Shown here one piece after another: positions 45,130-51,483 of a DNA stretch of 64,000 nt. Position 1 is the first letter of the stretch, and each line of letters begins with the position of its first letter. The notes under the pieces are model-generated. The model ran no database searches. It saw nothing but the letters and a program-made list of their open reading frames with translations, and was not told the DNA's origin. A program made the position numbers and the translations under genes. Source of the stretch: Ardenticatenaceae bacterium (GTDB lineage: Bacteria; Chloroflexota; Anaerolineae; Promineifilales; Promineifilaceae); contig JACKBR010000016.1 of the NCBI GenBank assembly GCA_020634495.1, positions 30,862 to 94,861 on the forward strand, read 5' to 3'.

Positions 45130-47195
45130 TCATCGCACGCTTTGCAGCGCCCGCCACAACGGGCCATCCTGGCGCACGCCGCGCCGGTCCAGATCGCTGC
45201 TGGCCAGCAAAATGCCGTCACTGCACCGCGCCGTCAGGCCGCGCACAATGCGGCTGAGCAGCTGGTTACGGATGTGGAAATCGTTGTCCATGGTCCACGG
45301 CTGGCCGGGATCGTAGCTTTGGGCCAGCACAAAGGCATTGCTGAGCGGTTGGTTGGGGATGTCCCACCAGCCTGTTGCGGCCGTTTCTAGCCACACCTGC
45401 ACCCGCACTGGCGAACCGGCCAGCAGGTAGCCGTAAATCGTGGAAATCATGATGCCGTTGGGGTCTGGCGGATCGCCCAGCTCTGGTGGATTGGCCGTGA
45501 CCAATCCCTGATTGATGCCATCGATGAAGGCGTTGCCGATGGCGGCAGGGGAATGCAGCCCAATGGCTTCGGCTGATTGGCGCAGACGAGTGGCAGCCTG
45601 GACGAGCCAATCGCACACGGCCGCTCCGGCCACGTCTGGTTCCGGCTGGAAGCGCGGCTCGGAAAGCAGGGTAAACAGGCTGTGCAGAAAAACGTCAATG
45701 GTGGAACGGCCGTCTTGCCCCTCAAGCCACAAGCGAATCTCCTCATACAGACCCACAAAATCCATCCCCACGCGACTTTGGATGCGCTCCGGCAGCTCAG
45801 AAATGGGCAGCAGGTGGGCGGTTTCTGGCTGATAAAGCCGCTCCGTGAGCAGTTCAGCGCGGGCGGCATCCAGACCGCTAATGCTGAGGGTGAGCGCCTC
45901 GGCCACATCAAACGGGCTAACGGGCATGTCCCAATCGGGGTGGGCCAGGGCCAGCCAGGTGAGCCAGGCGCGCACGCGGGGTTCGTCACGCGGGCTGGAG
46001 CGGCGGCGCAGCAGGTAGTAAGGCAGCCCGGCGTCGCGGAAAGCGTTTTCCAGCATGTAGCGCAGCGCCCCGTCCAGGTATGGAGCGATGATGGCAATTT
46101 CGGAGGGATGCAGGTTGTGTTCAGCCATCAGATCAACCAGCGCGTCGGCCAATTGCACCACCATTTCGCGTCGATAGCGGCCGCCAACCGTGCCCAAAAT
46201 GGCCTGCGGCGCTTCGGCAAACGGCTTGTTGGTGTTCATGAGGCTGTTTTCCACCAGGTTGGCCAGGTGGGTCAGCGGCGTGTGGGTGATAAAGGAGTCG
46301 GTGAAGTCGAAGGCGTAGGCGCTGAGGCTGCGGAATTGGTTGGCCCCCAGCGGATCGGCCGCCAGGAAGCGTTTGTACCCCCCGGCGGCATCGTAGGCAA
46401 CGGCCGTTGTCACCGTTTCGTTCATCAGTTCAGCCACAAAATTTTGTCCGGCGGGGGTTTGCTCCTCAATGTTATCCACCAGCAGGTGGCGATAGCGCTC
46501 GCTGAAATATTTGTGGAATTCGGGATGCTGCACCAGTTGGGTGTCGAACACTTCAATCGCCAGTGAGAGATCGAGCAGGCTGTCGCGCAGGCAGGTGGCG
46601 CGGAAGCTGCGGGCAGCGGTGGCCGCCTCGCTGAGGTGGCGGATGCGCTCTGGCTCCCCAGCCCAGGTGCGGATTTGCCGCTCAATGGCCTCTTCCAGGC
46701 TCAGGCTGTTGAGCGCGGCCCGGTTAAGCGTGTCTAAAAGCTGGCTGACAATTTGCTGGGGGCGCAGGCGCAGGTCGGCAAAAGCGCCTTCGTTGAGCAT
46801 GGGGGTGATGATGTGCCACATGAGCAGTTGGGCCAGGTCGTAGCTGAGGAAGGTGGGGGGATGATACGGCCGTTCAAACCCTGCCGGACGCGCTACCAAA
46901 GGCCAAAACAGCTTCACCATCTCCATCGCCATCTGGGTATAGGTGGTGATCTTCAGGTCGGCGTACGGCCCCAAGCCGGATTGGTGCACCGCGTCCAGGT
47001 AGCCGCTGCCTGGTCTGGCTCCGCTACGATGACCAGCAGCGTGTAGGCTGGTTCGCCATCTTGCAGCAGGCGCAGGAGGCGCTGTTGCAGGGCAAAACTT
47101 TTGCCCGTGCCCGCCGGGCCAAGCAAAAAGCTGGTCTGTTCCGCCGTGATGGCGGCCTGTTGGGTGGGGGTCAATTCAACGAGCACGTCTGTCAT
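45130..47195 (-). pseudogene. UvrD/Rep-like superfamily 1 DNA helicase, frameshifted
   Basis: The first frame (from 47195) gives TPTQQAAITAEQTSFLLGPAGTGKS-type helicase sequence with Q-motif and Walker A, then runs into VIVAEPDQ. The homologous continuation, GSGYLDAVHQSGLGPYADL, is in another frame that runs to 45130. Adding one G at the CAGGC near 47009-47010 joins them exactly (2067 nt, 688 residues). Later helicase segments include LLVDNIEEQTPAGQNFVAEL and PYLDGALRYMLENAFRDAGLPY, and the C-terminal half looks intact. A sequencing deletion or a recent inactivation explains it. TATACT ends 6 nt before the ATG, so the mRNA could be leaderless. Confidence 0.82.
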
Positions 47196-47244
47196 GGGGG
47201 AAGTATAGCGTTGGGGTGGTGGGTTGCAAAACGGCCGTTTACCC
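47196..47244. repeat. Direct repeat 1 flanking the toxin-antitoxin island, contains helicase promoter
   Basis: GGGGAAGTATAGCGTTGGGG and the following GGTTGCAAAACGGCCGT recur at 48417-48463 with a few changes. On the minus strand this copy supplies TTGCAA-16-TATACT just before the helicase ATG. Confidence 0.8.
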
Positions 47245-47287
47245 AGTCTACTCTCTTCCTGATAAAATAAATGATCTCTTTTGCCGG

Positions 47288-47316
47288 TTGCAAACTATAG
47301 TTTGCGCTCTTATAAT
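47288..47316 (+). promoter_or_regulatory. higBA promoter with palindromic operator
   Basis: TTGCAA (47288-47293), a 17-bp spacer and TATAAT (47311-47316) form the promoter. The perfect 16-bp palindrome GCAAACTATAGTTTGC (47290-47305) covers the -35 box and most of the spacer, the expected place for autorepression by the antitoxin or the toxin-antitoxin complex. Confidence 0.75.
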
Positions 47317-47335
47317 GTTTACACAAAGGTTTTCT

Positions 47336-47665
47336 ATGCCTAACCCGAAAAATGTGATTGTTTACCAAACGGCCGTTGGGCAGGAACCCTTTACGGAATG
47401 GCTAAACAGCCTACGCGATCCAACAAGTCGTCGCCGTATTCTTAAGCGGTTATTACGTTTGGAACAAGGTTATTACGGCGATTTTAAATTTGTGGGACAT
47501 GGCGTAAACGAACTGCGCTTCTTTTTTGGCGCTGGTTATCGCGTTTATTTTGCTGAAGATGGCGACACCATTGTCGTTTTGCTTTGCGGAGGCGACAAAA
47601 GTAGCCAAAAGAGAGACATTCAGAAGGCGCAAGCCTACTGGCAGGAGTATAAATCTCATGACTGA
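47336..47665 (+). CDS. higB: RelE/HigB-type toxin (addiction module killer protein family)
   Basis: This 109-residue protein belongs to the type II toxin family that precedes its antitoxin, related to RelE/HigB mRNA interferases. Segments FTEWLNSLRDPTSRRRILKRL, YGDFKFVGHGVNELRFFFGAGYRVYF and VLLCGGDKSSQKRDIQKA are characteristic. ATG at 47336 has AAAGG 6 nt upstream. The stop overlaps the antitoxin start by 8 nt. Toxin activity is inferred from the family. The gene contains one ACGGCCGT copy. Confidence 0.9.
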   Translation: MPNPKNVIVYQTAVGQEPFTEWLNSLRDPTSRRRILKRLLRLEQGYYGDFKFVGHGVNELRFFFGAGYRVYFAEDGDTIVVLLCGGDKSSQKRDIQKAQAYWQEYKSHD

Positions 47666-47975
47666 TTACCGTACGCTTGATCAAATTACGGTGGAATACT
47701 TTGTCCAACATCCTGAAGAGATAGATGAATTTCTTCAGGAAGCATTTGCCGATTATGCGCAGGATGGGGATTCAGCCACGCTGCTCTCTGCTTTGCGCAT
47801 CATTGCCCGCGTCAAGGGCGTTTCCACCATGGCCGAAGAAGTAGGGATGACCCGCCAAGGTTTGCAAAAGGCGCTCTCGGCCAAAGGTAATCCACGGCTG
47901 GATAACATCAATGCCATTATGCGGGCAATGGGGTATCAGCTCATGCCACATCGTTTGGAGAACGTTTCTGTTTAG
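47658..47975 (+). CDS. higA: HigA-type antitoxin (addiction module antidote)
   Basis: This 105-residue protein has a C-terminal helix-turn-helix (about 60-100, GVSTMAEEVGMTRQGLQKALSA) and an N-terminal acidic part that should bind the toxin. The family always follows the killer protein in an overlapping pair. It should repress its own promoter through the palindrome at 47290-47305. Confidence 0.9.
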   Translation: MTDYRTLDQITVEYFVQHPEEIDEFLQEAFADYAQDGDSATLLSALRIIARVKGVSTMAEEVGMTRQGLQKALSAKGNPRLDNINAIMRAMGYQLMPHRLENVSV

Positions 47976-47988
47976 GCTTCTGCTGGAA

Positions 47989-48114
47989 CTATGTGCTGTG
48001 GGAATCTGATTCGTCTTCCCAGTCTGCTATTTGTAGATTATTGACGCGACTAATGGACGGGGAACGGCCGTTCAAATAACGAATGCAGGTGTTTGTATCC
48101 AGCAAATATTTCAT
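47989..48114 (-). pseudogene. Internally deleted vapC toxin gene
   Basis: An in-frame 41-residue remnant begins MKYLLDTNTCIRYLNGRSPS, the PIN-domain start with the catalytic Asp, and then jumps to SRVNNLQIADWEDE, the typical end of VapC. About 90 residues of the middle are missing, so the remaining catalytic acids are gone. Its ATG overlaps the stop of the antitoxin gene (ATGA), showing the original operon structure. The toxin cannot be active as a nuclease. Confidence 0.75.
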
Positions 48115-48335
48115 GTCAGCGAATCGCGAATTTCAAGTGCGCCCTGGGGGCCTCGTTCAATTGGTGCCTGATGGGTGCTGCCATAGGTAGCCTCAATAAA
48201 CTGCTGCCACTCTGTTTTGTCAGAATTAGTCGGCAAATTTCCCTCTAAAGCCTTAATAATCCGGTAAAGTGCCTCAAAGTACCTTTCTTCAACGCGATCT
48301 ATTTCTGCTTTCAAAATTTCTTTTGTAATGGGCAT
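48111..48335 (-). CDS. VapB-type antitoxin, orphaned
   Basis: This 74-residue protein has an N-terminal amphipathic helix region (ITKEILKAEIDRVEERYFEALYR) and a C-terminal toxin-binding stretch ending FIEATYGSTHQAPIERGPQG, as seen in antitoxins that precede PIN-domain toxins. It overlaps the vapC remnant by 4 nt. With its toxin broken it is an orphan antitoxin. TGCTATAAT on the minus strand near 48388 may be an extended -10 promoter. Confidence 0.7.
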   Translation of the reverse strand: MPITKEILKAEIDRVEERYFEALYRIIKALEGNLPTNSDKTEWQQFIEATYGSTHQAPIERGPQGALEIRDSLT

Positions 48336-48416
48336 GACAACCCCCGCCTTTGTGCTTCAAACAGCAACTTTAAAATACACGAGTTATTATAGCATAAGCA
48401 CGTTTTTAGATTTCTT

Positions 48417-48463
48417 GGGGAAGTATAACGTTGGGGGATGGGTTGCAAAACGGCCGTGTGCCC
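48417..48463. repeat. Direct repeat 2 flanking the toxin-antitoxin island
   Basis: GGGGAAGTATAACGTTGGGG followed by GGTTGCAAAACGGCCGT matches 47196-47244 with few differences. The rest of the 303-bp spacer 48336-48638 shows a possible vapB promoter and no gene. Confidence 0.8.
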
Positions 48464-48638
48464 CCTTCCATCAATCTCACAATCTTGGCCTATTCAGCCG
48501 ATAACCCGATAAAAGTCGGCGCAGTGCTGTGGCGAAAATGATACTCTGTAGTCAGAGCGATTTGTAAATTGAAAAGCCTGCCTAAAGCATGACACCGTTC
48601 ACCAATCGCAGGCAAAATTGGAATAAGGAACCATTCAG

Positions 48639-48863
48639 ATGAACAAAACAAAAAGAATTCTCGATGCCGTTATGCAATTGAACAGCGAAATTACGGAAAT
48701 AGCGCTCATAACGGTATTTTTTGCGATAGGTCTAATTATTAACATGCCTGCGCTGCAAACGATCTTGATGATGGGAGTCACGTTTGTGATTACTTTCATT
48801 GTTGTCAGTGGCATCTTCTTAATCCTGGTGCTGGATCAAGAACCCGACGTTACCCATTCATAG
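48639..48863 (+). CDS. Small two-helix membrane protein
   Basis: This 74-residue protein has two adjacent hydrophobic segments (about 20-38 and 43-66) between short polar ends. AAGGAA lies about 9 nt before the ATG. No family is recognised. It precedes a small soluble protein by 60 bp, and the two may be co-transcribed. Confidence 0.6.
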   Translation: MNKTKRILDAVMQLNSEITEIALITVFFAIGLIINMPALQTILMMGVTFVITFIVVSGIFLILVLDQEPDVTHS

Positions 48864-48923
48864 AGCGTTTACAGCCATAAATGGAAATTCTCCATACAAA
48901 CCCTGTAAAAGGAGTACCTAACC

Positions 48924-49340
48924 ATGAAAAATGTAGTTGAACAAGATAAAACAAAAAAGTTTATTGGCTATCCAACAGACAATCTTTTTGGCATTATTGA
49001 TGAGGAGCATCGCGCTGAACATGCCTTGAAAGCGCTTGCCGCCGCTGGATTTGTTGAAGACACGCAGGTGTTTCACGGGCAAGCGGGCGCGGCAATGATT
49101 GATGCCAGCGGCAGCAAACATGGTTTTCTGGCACAACTGAGACGGTTCCACCAGAAAACAACCGTCGAGCGGGAACACGCCGAACGATACGAACAAGCTG
49201 TCATGAATAATCTGTGTGTGATTGCTGTGCACACAAACAGTGCCGAAGCGCGTGAGCAGGTGCGGCTGATTTTGAAGGAGAACGGTGGGCATTTCATCAA
49301 TTTTTACGGCCGTTTTGGTATCCGTAAGTTGGATGTGTAA
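48924..49340 (+). CDS. Small soluble protein resembling YflT/general-stress domain proteins
   Basis: This 138-residue protein has a segment GIIDEEHRAEHALKALAAAGF near 20-45, a ferredoxin-like beginning common to proteins of the heat-induced stress protein YflT type, and a later VIAVHTNSAEAREQVRLIL strand-helix unit. AAAAGGAG lies 9-10 nt upstream. The assignment is weak; it is at least a real, well-expressed-looking gene. It is convergent with the sulfur transporter gene. Confidence 0.55.
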   Translation: MKNVVEQDKTKKFIGYPTDNLFGIIDEEHRAEHALKALAAAGFVEDTQVFHGQAGAAMIDASGSKHGFLAQLRRFHQKTTVEREHAERYEQAVMNNLCVIAVHTNSAEAREQVRLILKENGGHFINFYGRFGIRKLDV

Positions 49341-49448
49341 AAAATTGAAAGATAGAAGCCGCGAATTCTTTCCGCGCCACCTGCGCACAGTAAGAAACTG
49401 CGGCCATAACCATTAATTTTTTGTTGTTTGTCCCTAGAGATGAACAAA

Positions 49449-49485
49449 GCAAAACGGATGCTTCTTGCGGGAAGCATCCGTTTGC
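49449..49485. terminator. Terminator between convergent genes
   Basis: GCAAAACGGATGCTTC (49449-49464) pairs with GAAGCATCCGTTTGC (49471-49485) with one bulged A and loop TTGCGG. On the minus strand the hairpin is followed by a T-rich run, so it most likely ends the sulfur transporter transcript. Confidence 0.8.
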
Positions 49486-49514
49486 CAAAGGAGAATCACA
49501 GAAGATTATTCAAA

Positions 49515-50747
49515 TTAACCGCAGCCACCGCTAACGGGAGCGCGTTTTAATTCCAAAATCACTTTTGACTCATAAATAAATTCATAATGATGCGGATCGG
49601 GTTCGGCTGGGAACTGCCGCGCCCCCAAAGCGGCCGGGAAGGCAAAAGCGAGCTGGTCATCGGCCTGCGGCACGCGCGGGTGCTCCGCCAGGAATTCTTC
49701 ATCGCCAAAGAGGGTGAGCCAGTTGTTGATGCCGCCTTCCAAAATGTAGGCATTGGGCACACTTTCGGCTTGCAGCGTTTTCCATGCTTCAGTTGCGGCC
49801 GTTTCGTCATTGCTCATGATAAAAAAGACGGTGTTGGCCGGTTCAAGATGCAGCGCAGGCACAATGTCGGGAATCTCCGCCAGCTGTACATTTTGGGCAT
49901 CTAAAATATGGAACTGATTGTAATCCGCCTCGCTGCGCACATCCAGCATGATCACCTTGAGGCTGGCATCGTGAATCTTCTCCAGCATTTCGGCGGGATG
50001 CACCTGTACGGCTCGTTCTTCAAGCGCCACGGTTTTCTCATCAGCAATGCGGTTCCAACGATCCAGCGTCGTGGGCTGGCCAATGATGATCAAACCAACG
50101 GCGGCCAAAGCCAGCCCGCCGCCTGCGCCCAAACGCCATTTGGGTTCCTTGCCAGCTTCTTTGTCGCCAAAATATTGTTCCAGCTTTTCTGCACCCCAAA
50201 ACATAAAGAGAGCCATCAGCACAACCAGCAGCACGACTACGCCAGTGGGTAAACCCAGCCACTCTTGCAAAGTGAAACGCCCCATGTAGGAAGAGTTCCA
50301 GAACTCGTCAAAGCTGCCCACGGTTTCGCCAAACAGGAAGATGCCAAAGAAAACACCCAGGACAAAAAAGATGCCGTCTAGCTTGAGCGTGGCAGCGGCT
50401 ACCAGCGATGTGCCAGGGCAAAAACCGCCGATGATGAAGCCCAAACCCATAATCACCCCACCCAGAATGCCCGGCCACAAATAGGTTGGGTTAACATAAA
50501 TAAGGTTGTAGTCGAGCAGCCCAACGCCTGAAGCCAGGAAGATGAGCACCATAGCCACAATGATTGCGCCAAACATCACCTTCAGAACGGTCATTTCTTT
50601 AAAGTAAAATTGCGCTGCCAACTTTCTGGAGTTACCAAAACCAGCAATCTCCAGCACGTAGCCAAAGGCAAAGCCAATTAATAGATAAACAACGTAAGAA
50701 CCCCAATGTCCAAGAAGTTCAGTGAGCGGTAAAGGAAAAGTAGCCAT
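49515..50747 (-). CDS. YeeE/YedE (TsuA-like) sulfur transporter fused to a cysteine-less rhodanese
   Basis: This protein of about 410 residues has five to six membrane segments with the DUF395 motif MGLGFIIGGFCPGTSLVAAAT, whose Cys is thought to relay thiosulfate or other sulfur species in TsuA-type channels. After about residue 260 comes a rhodanese domain (MLDVRSEADYNQFHI...YILEGGINNWL). The active-site loop reads FFIMSNDETAA, so the catalytic Cys is absent and sulfur transfer is unlikely; it may sense or bind. ATG at 50747 has GAGG 6 nt upstream. It follows a second YeeE-type gene on the same strand. Confidence 0.85.
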   Translation of the reverse strand: MATFPLPLTELLGHWGSYVVYLLIGFAFGYVLEIAGFGNSRKLAAQFYFKEMTVLKVMFGAIIVAMVLIFLASGVGLLDYNLIYVNPTYLWPGILGGVIMGLGFIIGGFCPGTSLVAAATLKLDGIFFVLGVFFGIFLFGETVGSFDEFWNSSYMGRFTLQEWLGLPTGVVVLLVVLMALFMFWGAEKLEQYFGDKEAGKEPKWRLGAGGGLALAAVGLIIIGQPTTLDRWNRIADEKTVALEERAVQVHPAEMLEKIHDASLKVIMLDVRSEADYNQFHILDAQNVQLAEIPDIVPALHLEPANTVFFIMSNDETAATEAWKTLQAESVPNAYILEGGINNWLTLFGDEEFLAEHPRVPQADDQLAFAFPAALGARQFPAEPDPHHYEFIYESKVILELKRAPVSGGCG

Positions 50748-50764
50748 CATATACCTCAATTTTT

Positions 50765-50818
50765 AGCCACAGAGGGCACAGAGAATGGAGAGAAATCTGC
50801 GTTCATCTCTGTCCCATT
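50765..50818. repeat. GCCACAGAGGGCACAGAG spacer repeat
   Basis: AGCCACAGAGGGCACAGAGA and ATCTGCGTTCATCTCTGTCCC combine two spacer-repeat vocabularies between the two YeeE genes. Confidence 0.65.
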
Positions 50819-50820
50819 CT

Positions 50821-51393
50821 TTAGTTCCACAGTTTGCGGACGAAATAAGCCAGGGCATAGCCGCCACCAAAGACGGCAAACATAAAGGCCCAACTGCCAA
50901 CAGAAAGCACTGCCCCACCGGACAATGCCTGCCCGGAGGTACAGCCCCGCGCCAGGCGTGCACCGTAACCCATCAGCGAGCCGCCGATGAAGGCCATGAG
51001 CCAGCGTCTTTGGTTACTGATTTGTGGCCCTTTGCGCGTTTCTAGCTTGACACGGCCGTTCATCCAGCCCGCAGCAAACCCACCCATGATGGTTCCAACC
51101 GTCAAAACAACGATCCAACTGTCCAATGGGTTGGTGTCGCCCCCAGCCATTGTCAGTAAGTAGGCAGTGCGGTCTACATGATCCGGGGCAATGGGGTCTT
51201 CAATAGCCAGCAGCAGCCGGTTCAGGCCACCCGAAGCGCCCAGCCCGTTGCCCGTTAAGAAAAAGGCAGCAAACAGCACAATCCCTAATAAAATCCCTGC
51301 ATAATAGGGGTTAACATAATCCTTCGTAGCGCGCTGGCTCAAAATACGTAGCCCTTTGCGCGTTTCCGATTTTGGTGAACTCAAGGTCGTCAT
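50821..51393 (-). CDS. YeeE/YedE-family sulfur transporter half
   Basis: This 190-residue membrane protein has about five hydrophobic segments and the conserved block MGYGARLARGCTSGQALSGGA with the transport Cys. It represents the other half of the YeeE fold and is paired with the rhodanese-fused gene downstream. The peptide ETRKG occurs twice, in the N-terminal tail and in a cytoplasmic loop, encoded by identical 16-bp DNA (51351-51366 and 51027-51042). Import of thiosulfate or a related sulfur compound is inferred from the family. Confidence 0.85.
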   Translation of the reverse strand: MTTLSSPKSETRKGLRILSQRATKDYVNPYYAGILLGIVLFAAFFLTGNGLGASGGLNRLLLAIEDPIAPDHVDRTAYLLTMAGGDTNPLDSWIVVLTVGTIMGGFAAGWMNGRVKLETRKGPQISNQRRWLMAFIGGSLMGYGARLARGCTSGQALSGGAVLSVGSWAFMFAVFGGGYALAYFVRKLWN

Positions 51394-51415
51394 AATCGTG
51401 ATCTCCTCAAATATT

Positions 51416-51482
51416 CATCCGCAGATTTCGCAGATTAGCGCAGATTTTTGCATGGCTAATCTGTGTAATCTGCGGATTATTC
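51416..51482. repeat. ATCTGCG-type inverted spacer repeat
   Basis: ATCCGCAGATTTCGCAGATTA is inverted as TAATCTGTGTAATCTGCGGAT around TTTTTGCATGG, filling the spacer between the cytochrome and YeeE genes. Confidence 0.75.
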
Positions 51483-51483
51483 T

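Noticed and set aside
47989..48114. vapC remnant as a genuine small gene
   Set aside because: Its two ends match the beginning and end of PIN toxins, so it is a deletion product.
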